This document shows positions 10,981 to 22,490 of a stretch of DNA of 64,000 nucleotides, piece by piece (positions within the stretch are counted from its first letter, which is position 1; each line of letters starts with the position of its first letter). Location of the stretch: the NCBI GenBank assembly GCA_020726505.1, contig JAHLEZ010000001.1:6076001-6140000 (forward strand), given 5' to 3'. Both the position numbers and the translations under genes were made by a program. This DNA is from Leptodontidium sp. MPI-SDFR-AT-0119. Taxonomy: Eukaryota; Ascomycota; Leotiomycetes; Helotiales; Leptodontidiaceae. Below the pieces are notes generated by a model. It was not told where the DNA came from and ran no database searches. It worked only from the letters and a program-made list of their open reading frames with translations.

Positions 10981-12213
10981 CTAAAGCGACGAAGTGCGTG
11001 CGACTTCAGCCCTACGCTTTCGGATTGCAGTGCTACTTATCTTCGAGGCAAAGTCCTCGGCCTTAGTCGAACGATCTTCGACGTCTTCGGCATCTAGAAC
11101 ATCAACTTCAAACACCTCAAGAGCTTTCCAGCCCTTCTCTAGTCTCTTGTCATTAACTGCTTGCCCGCCCGATCTCGTCTCTCCAGAAACAACGAGTGCT
11201 GTCACACTCTCATCCGTAATAGTAGGGCCAAAGGGATCTTGTATTTCGGCACATTCAATCGTGATCGAACAATCTTTGATGGTAGTATGGATCGCATGTC
11301 CATTGGGAACGGGTTCATTGAATGAAGTGATCTGGATTGCTTCTTCTCGGTTGGAACGTGTAAAAGAAAGTACCGACAGCAGGAACTCGACCACATCTTC
11401 TTGTCGCTGTTTCCAACTGTTTAGATACTCGGCATACTTCTTATTCTTGAGTAATTCGTCACCCGTGATACCAACAATCAATCTTCGGTTGACCAAGGAA
11501 GCACCAGTGTCTGGTTGAAGGAGAAGAGCTGTTGCGGTAAGCAGAAGCTTATGGCCCACATGGAGGTGATCAAATGTCCCACCAACAGCGACAACCCTGT
11601 GAGCTGTAGATGACCCTGCTACAGGATGTACAGGCGTCGAGATCTTCTGAACCATGCTAACTCCTCCTTTCACAAGTTCCACGTTACCAACGAGTGGCGG
11701 GCTATTCCTATTTGTAGCTTCCACATAGCTTGCAAGGAGCTTTTGGCCCTCTTCCCCCTCGACGGAGAATATCTTGTTCCAATGACGCCGTGTCAAGGCA
11801 AAAGTTTGGAGGTCGACAATTGGCCCAGCTAGGAAATCTCCTGGCCCGGCATCATCGTCTGCACGGGAGGACGTCGACTTGGTGTAGTCTAACAAGATAA
11901 CACGGGCATCTATAGAACCAGGAGTGTCCGAGTCGACATCGACGCCCAATTTGGCGCAGACAATACAGATGAGGCTGTACACGCCACCAAGTAACTTCTG
12001 AACCTCGTCATAGATTTGGCTTCTTGGAAGATCAAGGCGGCGATGGAGACTTGGACATGGTAATACCACGAGGAGTTGGCTACTGGAGGAAAGCTGTCCT
12101 AAGGATGATACTGTAGCAGTGACTGAAGGACGGTACGCTGCGGAGAGAGTAGCTGCGGAGACGGGCGAAGGAGGAGGAGGGAGGAGGAGAAGTGATTTTA
12201 GGGCTGCCGGCAT
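10981..12213 (-). CDS. pantetheine-phosphate adenylyltransferase (Cab4-type)
   Basis: A single-exon gene of 410 residues. The C-terminal half is a nucleotidyltransferase fold with GGTFDHLHVGHK at residues 211-222; the (H/T)xGH signature binds ATP phosphate. It is followed by RLIVGITGDELL and KQRQEDV, as in eukaryotic phosphopantetheine adenylyltransferases. The enzyme makes dephospho-CoA from 4'-phosphopantetheine, the fourth step of CoA synthesis. The N-terminal 200 residues are the poorly conserved extension usual in fungal Cab4 proteins. No dephospho-CoA kinase domain follows, so this is the monofunctional fungal form. The next gene upstream, ECM14, is divergent. Confidence 0.88.
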   Translation of the reverse strand: MPAALKSLLLLPPPPSPVSAATLSAAYRPSVTATVSSLGQLSSSSQLLVVLPCPSLHRRLDLPRSQIYDEVQKLLGGVYSLICIVCAKLGVDVDSDTPGSIDARVILLDYTKSTSSRADDDAGPGDFLAGPIVDLQTFALTRRHWNKIFSVEGEEGQKLLASYVEATNRNSPPLVGNVELVKGGVSMVQKISTPVHPVAGSSTAHRVVAVGGTFDHLHVGHKLLLTATALLLQPDTGASLVNRRLIVGITGDELLKNKKYAEYLNSWKQRQEDVVEFLLSVLSFTRSNREEAIQITSFNEPVPNGHAIHTTIKDCSITIECAEIQDPFGPTITDESVTALVVSGETRSGGQAVNDKRLEKGWKALEVFEVDVLDAEDVEDRSTKAEDFASKISSTAIRKRRAEVARTSSL

Positions 12214-12750
12214 ATTTCTGATACGTGATGGCCAATTTGGAGGTCTGATCTGGGTCTGGGTGTTGTTGTGGTTGTGAGTTGTTAATGTTCAGACCTCAGG
12301 TGTTTGGTGCCCCTTGCCATAATCAGATTGCTAGCCGAGGAAGACTGTACACGAAGCTAAGGCCCAGAAATACCTATCCTAGGTAGGTAGATACTCAAGC
12401 TCAAGTCTTACTGAAAACGCTCCTTGGCCGCAGTTGTTGATGCTGATGATGAAGAAGGAGAGCAACGACGTTGAATAGTGTTCGGCAGAACAGGGAAGTC
12501 TCGCCTGATATCTGTCTGGGTGGAGAGGCAGCGCTGCCCAGGAGCTGCGGCGATTAGAGCTCCCCAGCCTTGGCAACAGCCCCACGCGAGCCACAGTCAC
12601 CATCCCAGCTTTCCAGCCACACCAAGGAAACTTAGTCCATCCCACCAGCCTGCCTCTCATCATCATCTCTGAATCCCCTCATTCCACAACCAACTCGCCT
12701 TTGATAGTCGTTGTCGCCATTGTTGGCAGCTGTCATTCTGACTGCCAGCC
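12214..12750. other. bidirectional intergenic region
   Basis: A 537-bp divergent promoter region between the CoA-pathway gene and ECM14. Small open frames on both strands lack features. No specific regulator site was recognised. Confidence 0.55.
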
Positions 12751-14562
12751 ATGCAGCGTTCGATACCCTCATTTCTCTCCTTCCTCGTCGGCCTCCTGGT
12801 TTGCATTGCGCCTTTGGCTGCTGCCTTCGCGGTTCCATGGACCACCGATAACAACCAATTCTCTACCACCCAGCGGCAACATACCGCAGAGCATCAATCA
12901 CACAAATCCCACAGTACATTTCCTAAATTGACATGGCTACGAGATACAGCGATCCAGAAACTCTTCGGTCTGCCCCCAACAGTCACCCGACCCAGCATTG
13001 AGAAGCCAACAACCTCAGGACCGATCACTTCCCAACTTCCAGCTACACTGCTTGCGAAATATGGAGGAGATGTGGTTCTTCGATTCAATCTGAGTTCTGC
13101 TGCGGAGGAAACGGCCTTGGCAGAGGCCGCGGATACGTTGTTCTTGGATGTTTGGGAATTTACCAATAATTGGGCAGACATTCGCTTGAGAGAAGTCGAT
13201 GTAAGTTTGGTAACTGCGCAAGAGAAGAATGGATGTTAACCTCTGCAGATCCCTTCTCTCCTAGGACTGCTTCCCAAATCGTTACAAACTGCCTACTCGA
13301 ATTTGATGCCCGACCTCGCCAGAACCATTTATCAGTCCTACCCTTCTCTCGCCTTCTCAGAGCCACAACCACCTCTAGTTCGTTCGGATCGTTCATTCAC
13401 GCCAAACCTAAGGGCATCCGATGGTGTTGACAACATATTCTTCCAAGATTACCAACCCTTTTCGGTCCTTGTACCATGGATGCGACTTATGGCTTCCATG
13501 TTCACCACCCATGTTCGTAAGATCAGTATCGGGACGTCCTATGAGGGCCGAGATATTCCAGCACTTCGAGTAGGCGTTTCGCCCAACCTTCCACAGGACG
13601 ATGACGATCAAAGGAAGATAATCATCATTTCAGGGGGTTCTCATGCTCGGGAATGGATCTCGGTGAGCACTGTGACATACATTGCTTGGTCTTTAATCAC
13701 TTCTTACGGAAAGTCACCAGGAATCACCAAACTTCTCCAGGAGTTTGATTTTGTATTCATTCCTACAGTCAATCCGGATGGGTATGTTTATACCTGGGAG
13801 AATGATCGCCTATGGAGGAAGAATCGACAACAGACCAGCCTGAGGTTCTGCCGAGGACTAGATCTGGACCGTACTTTCGGATTTGAATGGGATGGGACGA
13901 CCTATCAGAGCAATCCTTGTTCGGAAAGCTACCCTGGAGATGAACCATTCCAAGCCGTTGAATCGCATAGATTTGCCGAATGGGCCAAGAACGAAACGGA
14001 AAACAATGGAGTCAAGTTTGTTGGATTCTTGGACTTGCATTCATACTCGCAGCAGGTCCTATATCCCTATTCGTACTCGTGCAATGCCGACCCACCAAGC
14101 CTGGAGAATCTTGAGGAGTTGGGCATGGGACTTGCCAAGGCCATCAGGATATCAAGTGGCGAGCAATACAGCGTTGCATCTGCCTGCGAAGGAGCCATAT
14201 CATCCAAGAAGTTCAAAGGTGCAGGCGGATTTTCCCGCATGGAGACCGGTGGTGGATCAGCAATTGATTGGTTTTACCATGAGATGCGAGTACGATACAG
14301 TTACCAGATCAAGCTGCGTGATACAGGGAGCTATGGTTTCCTGTTGCCGAAAGATAACATCGTGCCGACGGGAGAAGAGGCATTCAATGCCGTGAAGTAC
14401 TTCGGGGATTTCTTACTTGGGAATAAGGGCATTGAATCTACGCTCTTCCCTGAATCCTACCAGGCCATGGAGAACTCCGATATTGGCGACAGCAACCAGC
14501 TCATCGAGGTTGAGGATGAGGTCGAGGACTATAATTGGGATTTGAGAAGGAGGAGAAGGTAG
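12751..14562 (+). CDS. ECM14: ECM14-type inactive metallocarboxypeptidase (M14)
   Basis: Exons 12751-13200 and 13249-14562, with a 48-bp intron, give 587 residues. Residues 1-25 are a signal peptide ([16 protein letters not shown]). A propeptide-like region follows, then an M14 carboxypeptidase fold. The zinc ligands are kept: HARE (His282, Glu285) and LDLHSYSQ (His414). The catalytic Glu that M14 enzymes carry before LRDTG is Lys here (about residue 505, in [13 protein letters not shown]). The substrate-binding Asn-Arg pair reads DLDRTF. This is the known ECM14 condition: a secreted, zinc-binding but probably inactive pseudo-peptidase linked in yeast to the cell wall. The length and the acidic C-terminal tail fit the family. 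Confidence 0.92.
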
Positions 14563-15152
14563 ACAGTCCTTGTATGTACGATTGGTGTTATTTACGAGAC
14601 TGGCCGTATAGTACTGGCTTGGGGTGGTGGATCTATGGCGTTAGGTGTTGGTTGAATCATGGTTCTCCTTCTGGTCGAGGGAGGTAGATTATTGGATGGT
14701 GAGGTTATAGCACAGTGAGCTTCCCGAAATAAGCACGTACTGCTGAAAACGAAGGTCTCAAATATAAGAATCCAACCACATACTCTCTGACTCTTACACT
14801 CACTCACTCACTCACTCACTCCAGCAGGACGGGTGTGACGCTCTGCTGACTCCCACTGACCACCTGCACAGCTGATACCTTGTCACGTGTGGATTTGGTG
14901 GGGCCAATTGGAACTCGCGTGGTGGTGGGGCAAGGCAAGGCTGTGAATCGCCTCAAGTCCCGTCAGCTCTCCCACCTCGCATCCTCCTTTGTATCCGCCT
15001 CCGTCACCTTCAAGACACTACGTCACACAAGGACCGAGTACTTATTCTTCACACCATTTCAAACCGGAACCTCTTTGATCGCGATCTCGAAGAAGAACAC
15101 TCGATATCGAAACTCTATCAAAGTAAACATCCCTTCGAACCCCGCTATCAAG
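14563..15152. other. intergenic, upstream of ATG3
   Basis: Contains a CACT microsatellite. The ATG3 frame stays open 91 codons upstream of its start (from 14880), but this part is not protein-like and probably forms the 5' UTR. Confidence 0.6.
14796..14821. repeat. (CACT)n microsatellite
   Basis: About six tandem CACT units, about 330 bp upstream of the ATG3 start codon. Confidence 0.9.
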
Positions 15153-16341
15153 ATGAACTTCATCCACAGCACCCTCGACCGGGTCCGCGAGTGGGCGCCT
15201 GTATCGCACACCTCAACCTTCCGACAAAACGGACAAATCACACCTGAGGAGTTCGTCGCTGCGGGCGATTACCTGGTCTACAAGTTCCCAACATGGTCTT
15301 GGGCAGATGCTTCCCCTGCTTCAAAGCGCGCATCGTATCTGCCTGCGGGCAAGCAGTTCCTTGTGACTCGGGGCGTGCCATGCCATCGCCGACTCGACGA
15401 TAACTTCGCGGGCGACGCGGGCCATGATGAGACGATGGTGGGTGATGGAGAGGATTTCAAGAGAGCAGGTGGACACTCTCCGGGCGATGATGAGGATGGC
15501 TGGTTGAGAACTGGGGGCTTAGCTGCGAGCCAGGAAGCTAGAGCTAGAGATGTCAGAACGGTGGATGAGAGTGGTAACATGGGCGAGAGGGAAGACGATG
15601 ATGACGATATTCCAGATATGGAGGATGAGGAAGATGATGAGGAGGCCATTATCCGGGATCCCAAGGCGGATGGAGCAGACTCGTGAGTGCATCTGGTTTA
15701 CTTTTGGAGTGACGGGACTGATGCCGTTATAGATCACGACGAACCTACACACTTTACATCGCATATACACCCTACTATCGAACTCCACGACTCTATCTCT
15801 CAGGCTATCTTGCAAATTCACAACCTCTCCCCCCGCAGTTGATGATGGAGGATATCGTCGGTGATTACAAGGACAAGACCGTCACTTTGGAGGATTTCCC
15901 ATACTTCAGTAATAACATCAAGATGGCCTCCGTGCATCCCTGCAAGCACGCCAGTGTTATGAAGACATTACTCGACCGTGCAGATGCGGCTCTCAAGATT
16001 CGCCGGGAGAAGCTGAAGCAAGGAAAGATCCTACCTGGAGCCAAGGATGCTGGTATGGAGGGTCTGGTTGACGATTTCACAAAGACCAGCTTAGGACCTG
16101 ATGACAAGAAGGCTATCTTAGAGGGTGCCAAGGCTGGTGGGAATGGAAATGATGAGTGGGAGGTTCTGCAACATGATGCTGAAGCTCCAGACGAAGAGGT
16201 TGCCATCCGAGTTGACCAATATCTTGTTGTGTTCTTAAAGGTATGCTCATTTACTTTGCAGATGCTGGTGAAGCTAACGAGAAGTAGTTCATGGCGAGTG
16301 TCACTCCAGGTATCGAGCACGATTTTACCATGGGAGTCTAA
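15153..16341 (+). CDS. ATG3: ubiquitin-like conjugating enzyme ATG3 (E2 for Atg8)
   Basis: Exons 15153-15682, 15733-16240 and 16288-16341 give 363 residues. Atg3 takes Atg8 from the E1 Atg7 and passes it to phosphatidylethanolamine on autophagic membranes. The N-terminus [18 protein letters not shown] is the membrane-sensing helix. [20 protein letters not shown] and the HPCKHASVM block with catalytic Cys (about residue 247) define the E2 core. The C-terminus [17 protein letters not shown] matches the family end. A very acidic loop ([17 protein letters not shown], about 148-165) marks the flexible region that binds Atg7 and Atg12. The last coding exon is only 54 nt and restores the conserved tail. 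Confidence 0.95.
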
Positions 16342-19300
16342 GGGGCAGGTAATTTGATTGGATTGATAGGTATGGTGGCAGTCAGAGCAGTCAATTGAAG
16401 CTATTAAGCTACTTCTGGAGGGGTGCGTTGGTGTTTGGGCGTTAGGAAAGGTCACGAATGCATACGAACATGCCATAGATAAACTCGATGAATAGGAAAT
16501 TGATAAACACAGAACACTCGACTCGCATTTGATGCAGGGATGAAAGGGAGATCATGTTGGGTGGTATAGAACATGTTGAACTCGTTTCTGTTCTATAGAG
16601 GGTTTATTGTTTGTTGTCCGTCCCAGGCGTTCCCAATGTTAGTTAACAAGTTAAACTAAAGCCTCTCTGCCAATCGCGATGAACTTCTCGAGCTCTGCCT
16701 CCCGACTTCCTGTGCCTAGACATCTAGTCCTCTCTTCCTTGCTCGAGTATAAAGGAGACCCTGCGTCGCTGACTGCCGCGCTGCTTGCCAGGCCGACTCC
16801 TCCTGCAAGTCTTTTGAATTCGGCACCATGACATCCGGTGGTGGTCAAACTTGCCGTCTCTTCTCCGTCGCAGCCTCTTCCGTTCCGGCTCCCACCAATA
16901 ACCAGAGCCTCGTTGTTTACGATGTTGACTGCTCTGTCTAAACCAAATGACATCGGCAGTAGCAAGAACGGGACTCATTAGTTTGATGCTCTCCTTCTCC
17001 TTGCCTGTGTCGATGGTTCCGGATTTAAAATCACCATTTACTTTACTGTCATCGGTTTCCTTTTTTTTTCCTTTTTTTTTCTGTCGCTTACGAGTTTATT
17101 TTGTTGGTAGCATTGTGGGGCATGTGGGACGGAAAACAAAAGGGGGGTTTGGATTCGCTTGCATTGTTGATTTTGCTTGATACATGGCGAGCTTTGTTTG
17201 TCTGTGTACCACCATCTTTACCTCCTCAGAAGGATGACTCTAGACCTAGATTCAGTATGTAATTTCATTATTGGCCATGTTTCTCTCTCCTTTGGTCCAC
17301 CGGGTCTTGCCTGTAGTGATTACTCATGTTACCGACTTAATAGAACGAACGACAAGATTAGCAAAGACGGGACATAGTGAAGTTACTAACAACATTGCTC
17401 TTCTTTTGGACGCGAAATTCCGCTTCTCTTGGTTCGTATACCACGTTTACAATGCGACATTTGCATTAGACGAGACATCTTCGAGAAAGAAAGTGCGCGG
17501 CTTGCCGTAGACAAGTTCGAAGACAGCGGGAAGACAACCCAATCAATAGCACTTATCCCGTGTTGCAAACTCCGGCTCGGTTCCACCGTTCCGAAGTCTA
17601 AAAATCCTGCCTTGCAAACAGCCTCTTTCCAACAACATGAAACACTTGTCTACTAGACTAACGTCCTTCCAACCGTTAATAAGACACCATAAAACGCCTT
17701 AATAGGTGACGAAAAAGTATCCCGCATTTCGGAAGCTCTTCCGGCGGTACACACGCCTCTGCATATAAATCTATAAGCCACTCCTCGACTCCCGGTATCT
17801 GCATCCGCGACGAGAGTCAGAAATTGGGAATTCAGGCCCGCTGCTGGCGCCGTTGGCTTTTCAATTGTTAACGAAGTGGACCGTTTTTATCGAAAAAACG
17901 CCATCCTACATTGTTCTTGCTAGCTTAGCTCATTTCTTGATTTCCGTAATTCGATTCCGGGGAACCCTAAGCCTGTCTTCCTCCTGTCCCCTGGTCCCTG
18001 GTGTTAATCCCCCAGAAATCAGACGGAGCGATACCCAATCTTAGCTCGTGGTGGCGCGGCAGATCAGGGATTTGAGAAGCGGGGGAGGAGCAAGCGAGGC
18101 AATAACCTTAAAGAGAATTTCCCTGACGGAGGGACATCCATGTTTTGAAATCGAGACGCAGGATTTTTGAGTTCAGCTTATTGATGGCTTGATAGATGAT
18201 TTCTCGATCATCGACGGTTGGATTTACGAAGTACTGGTAGAAATCGTGCTCTAGAGAAGAACGTAAGGGATGAAAGTCTAGGGAACATAGTGTAGTGCAC
18301 GGGCCGTGCCATCGGGTGCGGGTACGGATACAAGCACTAAGTGGATATTAGGAGACGCTTAATAGATAAGATGAGAGTTGTTTTGAACTTAACGATCAGT
18401 AGATTTATTAGCTAGGCTTATATATAGTAGCTTAAAAATTTACTTTATCTGAGAGTATCTGAACTCATTAATACCCTCGTTCGGAATCCGGCAAACCGAC
18501 GCTCGAGCACTGTTTATTCAGCATCTGACATGTCTTAAGAGGCAGAAGATCAACCTGACTCGAGAGCAGTTGTTCGAATTAGAGTTTTCGCCAATGCCCC
18601 AAGGACGCCTTACTGCGTAATGAAGACTCCGTCTCTGTCCCGGTGTCAAGCTCTTTAACTTCCGGTCTGCAGTAGGGATCCTTGCACTAGCGTGGAAGTT
18701 TATGCTCTCTGTAGCTAGACGGGTTAGCAGGTGGGTTAATTAACGTCTAGGCAAGCAGGCACATAGGTTTTCTACTATGATCTCTCGATTCGGAAGACTG
18801 TGTCCTTATAATTTACTGTAGTAGGGTTTGCTCAGGGATTATGGTGTCTTCTAGAGGATTATTTACGGGGGATTTGGAGGGTAAATTGCACTATTGGCTT
18901 GCGGAAAGTGAAGTAATCAACTCCTTGAAGGTAGAGAGAGTTGTGGACATGGAGATAAAGGATGGAAGGCGAAGCGGCACAGAGTGTGATGTGGCTTTGA
19001 CCTCGATGTCGGTTAAGGAAGATGGAGCATCCCGTCGCTAGCTAATACAAGTGTGAAATACGGCAGGCATAGTGGCGTATCATTCCCTGAACAATGATGT
19101 GGAGAGACATGCCATGTTGCTAGACTCGATACCTTTCTCTATCTCGATGATTATTTGTCACTTTCACAAGCCAAAGCTATACCCAGCCAGATTCCGCGAA
19201 AGCGGGAGGAATGTCAATTCATGTACCTTGTCATACTACTGTAGCATGGCGGATGAACCGCCTCAGGAGAACTCTGCGGAGTAAAGTTATATCAGAGGTG

Positions 19301-19480
19301 ATCCCTCCTTTGCTAAGAGAGGAGTTCGAGCAATCTTGAAACGAAACTCACCTCTTGTCTGCCTGTCAGTTTGTCGTTCAGACGAGAAGGCTGGAAAACT
19401 CAATCTGATTTCTCGATCCTAGACAAAGGGAAGCGAGACGGCGCAACATAACGCAACGCAACACGATACGATACGGCACG
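16342..19480. other. long intergenic region, 3.1 kb
   Basis: Apart from one doubtful small frame (16651-16965), nothing is supported. It has poly-T/C runs near 17060-17080 and an A+T-rich patch at about 18355-18480. It marks the start of a gene-poor accessory stretch. Open frames at 16947-17656 and 18841-19041 are short and featureless. Confidence 0.5.
16651..16965 (-). CDS. possible small protein, unknown
   Basis: A 104-codon frame reading MLLPMSFGLDRAVNIVNNEA at the start and EAELEKFIAIGREALV at the end. Composition is Gly/Ser/Ala-rich. An overlapping frame upstream (SGTIDTGKEKESIKLMSPV) also looks protein-like, so the gene may have another exon. No family is recognised and it may be spurious. 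Confidence 0.25.
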   Translation of the reverse strand: MLLPMSFGLDRAVNIVNNEALVIGGSRNGRGCDGEETASLTTTGCHGAEFKRLAGGVGLASSAAVSDAGSPLYSSKEERTRCLGTGSREAELEKFIAIGREALV

Positions 19481-20865
19481 ATGGCTTCGGGTTCGAAGGG
19501 GATGACTGTTCTGGTTACAAGTGTTGTGTTCTTCGTCTTTGCCACACTGTCTGTTGTCTTCAGATTGATTGCTCGGGTTGGGTATTTGAAGAATGCTGGA
19601 AAAGACGATCTTGCCATTGTAATTGCTCTGGTATGTCTTTTTTGGATTTCGGTCTTGATAAACAGACTCTGACATTGTGTTCCAGCTCCTAGTCAGCGCC
19701 GTGATCGTGGCAAATTTTTTCGGTAAGTGTCCACACGGAACCTCCCTCCATTGCCCAAATACTAACTCGACTGTCAAACAGAGGTAAAGCACGGCTTGGG
19801 AAAACGCTTTACAGAGGTATCTCCCCAAGAGTTGTCCAAGATGCTAAAAGTTAGTCTCTATCCAGAACATCCAAGCAAGCCCGACATCTAACATCTCATG
19901 CAGTACCTCTACGTCGCCATCATAGCCTACAACATGGCATTAATCAGCATCAAAATCTCCATTGTTCTACAATACCTGCGTGTTTTCGTGGGCAACAAAA
20001 TTCGATTCTGGTGTTGGGCAACCATCGGGCTCGTTGCGGTGTATGGCTTGGAGGTAGTCATCACGGTCATTTTCGCCTGTATACCAGCCAATGCATTTTG
20101 GATGGGTGGCGGGAAGTGCATTCCTAGGCTGTTCATCTGGTTCTTCAATGCTTCGTTCAACATCTTGACTGACGTTATTATACTGGTGCTGCCAATGCCG
20201 GTGTTGTCGAGCTTGAGATTGCCGTTGAAGCAGAAGATCGGGTTGATGTTTGTTTTTGCACTCGGTGGATTGTAAGTGACCTGGACACCTGTGTTTAAAA
20301 GTGAATAGATGCCTGACCCTTGAACAGCGTATGCATCGTCAGTGTATTGCGGCTGCACAGTCTGTACATTGCTTCGATTTCGGTAGACATGACCTGTAAG
20401 TAGCCGACTCGAACCCGAGAATTCAGAACTGACCAGTGTTGCATAGGGGACATTACCAACATAGCAATCTGGTCTGTCATCGAAGCAACGACCGGCATAA
20501 TCTGCGCGAGTATGCCTGCAACGAAAGCTCTCATCTCACGCTTCTTCCCGCATCTGCTCTCCACAAATCACAGCAGAGAGCCTACGCTGCCATCGCAAGG
20601 CCATTCGCACAACTTCCGCTCTGCGCTCAGCCACACGACGCCTGTGCGTCTGACGGATGTGAATGCTGATCATAAGACGGTGACGAGGGTGGAGGTTGGT
20701 AATGCTGTGTATAGGGAGAGGGATGTAGAGAGAAACTCGATGGGGAATGATGGCGGAAGTCCTGGGCATGGGAAGGACATTTTTGTAACGACTAGCATGA
20801 CGCAGGATGTTGAGAGGAAGAGCGAGATGGGAAGTGAGAAGGATCTAATCATCCAGCACAATTAG
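19481..20865 (+). CDS. Pth11-like rhodopsin-fold integral membrane protein
   Basis: Six exons (19481-19630, 19686-19722, 19782-19849, 19904-20271, 20328-20395, 20447-20865) give 369 residues with consistent phases. About seven membrane helices are seen. Landmarks of the fungal rhodopsin-like domain (Pth11-related) are present: KHGLGKRF, YNMALISIKISIVLQYLRVF, the FNASFNILTDVIILVLPMPV block, LRLPLKQKIGLMFVFALGG, and the late SVIEATTGIICASMPATKAL helix. The cytosolic tail (about 90 residues) is charged. It lacks a CFEM domain. Relatives are widespread surface receptors in filamentous ascomycetes; Pth11 itself acts in surface sensing by a plant pathogen. The ligand is unknown. A paralogous-type gene lies at 23.1-24.5 kb on the other strand. 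Confidence 0.85.
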
Positions 20866-21004
20866 CGGACTGTTCTTAACCTTGTAATTGTATCGCATTT
20901 TCACCTGCCTTCTGGATTGGTAGTAAGAAATGAGGTGGAGACTTCCACTGTGAATTTGAAGCATTAGACGCAAAGAATGTGCGGTAAGAATGGTGCTGAA
21001 GTCG

Positions 21005-21508
21005 TCATGGCATTTGAATGATGGTCTTGCCATCCCCTCCTATCCAACAGGCTCCGGCCTTCTTTATCGTGCCTTCGCTTGCCATGTATAACAACAGATT
21101 AATATGGCTTGCCGCCACGCCCCAGCAGTAAATCCGGATGCTCTTGAACTCCTTATCTCGCATACACCAAACTACCCATCCAAGAAGATCTCTCCCAATG
21201 TGCCTGCCAAGTGTATTCCAACACCTTTGCTGCAAGTCTTCATCCCAACCCTCGCATTCCAAAAGCCAGTAGCCTCGTTCCATCTCTCGTAAATCACGCG
21301 TCTGTGAGACTGGGGAATAGATTCTCGACGGCATCCTCTTGGCAATTTCCTTCAGGTGAGGAGTGATGAACGTTTCCGCTTTGAGCTCTCCTGTTGCAGT
21401 TACGGGTGGCTTTGGCCGTGGAGGAAGCTGGTCGTGAAGCAGCATGACGACACAGCTCGGCTCGGCTGCCAATGAACAGTTCCAGCCACTCCTCGCCTCT
21501 GTTGACAT
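21005..21508 (-). CDS. conserved-looking orphan protein
   Basis: A single-exon frame of 167 residues. A Pro-rich stretch (LPPRPKPPVTATGELK) precedes a compact, aromatic-rich region with natural composition: MPSRIYSPVSQTRD, GYWLLECEGWDEDLQQRCW, LGWVVWCMRDKEF, IRIYCWGVAASHINLLLYMA and a C-terminus WIGGDGKTIIQMP. I believe short fungal proteins of this type exist but know no function. The high Trp/Cys content and uninterrupted frame argue for a real gene. The convergent receptor gene ends about 140 bp away. Confidence 0.55.
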   Translation of the reverse strand: MSTEARSGWNCSLAAEPSCVVMLLHDQLPPRPKPPVTATGELKAETFITPHLKEIAKRMPSRIYSPVSQTRDLREMERGYWLLECEGWDEDLQQRCWNTLGRHIGRDLLGWVVWCMRDKEFKSIRIYCWGVAASHINLLLYMASEGTIKKAGACWIGGDGKTIIQMP

Positions 21509-21881
21509 GCGAATTTAAAAGTTCGCTAGTTTGTCGACGAAAAATACGGTCGCACACAGATAAATACAGAACATAAAGAGTCCTATCCTTGCCATAACGG
21601 TCGTCAAGTATACTGCGATTAACCTAGAATAGACTCGATCTACGTCTGAGGTGATGATAGTTCAAGTCTGTTTTCGCACGCCAGCTTCCCTTATACTCTT
21701 CTCATTCAGTTGCATGGCATGCGGCTTAATTCCAGAATGGGATGTTTATTCTAACAGAAGAACACAGTAACGCACCTATCAGCAAGAGAAGAATAGTCTA
21801 TGCTCGCAACTGAGAATTCCAACCAATCATGATTGGAGTTGAAGTGTCTGAACCATTACCCAAGACTTATCCTCGATTTCC
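21509..21881. other. intergenic, 0.37 kb
   Basis: Separates the orphan gene from the partial frames at 21.9-22.9 kb. Nothing is recognised. Confidence 0.6.
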
Positions 21882-22385
21882 TTAACCAGACCCTCCTCTT
21901 CCTGCTTCTCTTTCTCGTATGTGTCCATATTCCAGTGATGTCATCTCCTTTTCTAACCCCATTCTCAAGTCAGCGTAGAAAGCGGCTGCCTTGGGCCAGG
22001 ATTCAGAAACCATGCACTCTGCCCTGTTGCGAAAGCTCATAGTCCTTAGGATCCTCGCCCTTTCATAACCGAAATCCTCCAATTCTTTTGCGGTAGGTTC
22101 AGTGGTATCAGAGACCGCTTGGGTGATACATTCAGGGACCATTTTATGGAGCATGTTCTTCAACCTTGGCAAATACGACTTGCGCACAGGAAGCTCCCAT
22201 GACTCATCCTCTAACTCCACGATACTGAGAATGTCGTCCAAGCTCCCAAGCTTGTCAAGATTTTGTGCGTATTGTCCAAGATTAGACACGCTCACGAGAG
22301 TGTATAAATCGAAGTTGTATCCATGCATTCGAATACGGCCCAAATTTCCGATCATTTTCGATTCCAGTCTGTTCGGGAAAAGCAA
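21882..22385 (-). CDS. hypothetical protein or fragment, related to neighbouring frame
   Basis: A 167-codon frame. It contains YNFDLYTLVSVSNLGQYA, DDILSIVELEDESWELPV and RKSYLPRLKNMLHKMVPECI, then a charged C-terminal part. The DILSIVEL..VRKSY segment resembles the adjacent upstream frame (DILSTVILPNDSS, VVVRKSYVSILEQDL), so the two look like diverged tandem copies. No named domain is recognised; a BTB-like origin was considered but not shown. It lacks a convincing N-terminus and may be the 3' part of a broken gene. Confidence 0.35.
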   Translation of the reverse strand: MLFPNRLESKMIGNLGRIRMHGYNFDLYTLVSVSNLGQYAQNLDKLGSLDDILSIVELEDESWELPVRKSYLPRLKNMLHKMVPECITQAVSDTTEPTAKELEDFGYERARILRTMSFRNRAECMVSESWPKAAAFYADLRMGLEKEMTSLEYGHIREREAGRGGSG

Positions 22386-22490
22386 GAGAATCCGTCTTCG
22401 ATTGTGCGACCGCTGCCCTCAACCATGTTGCAAACAGATGCAAGACTCGGTCGATACAGATCCAAAGCCCCTTGTCGAGCCTGGTTTCTC

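Noticed and set aside
20404..20425. tRNA B-box-like sequence (CTCGAACCCGAG)
   Set aside because: It lies inside an intron of the receptor gene, and no acceptor stem or A box could be matched around it.
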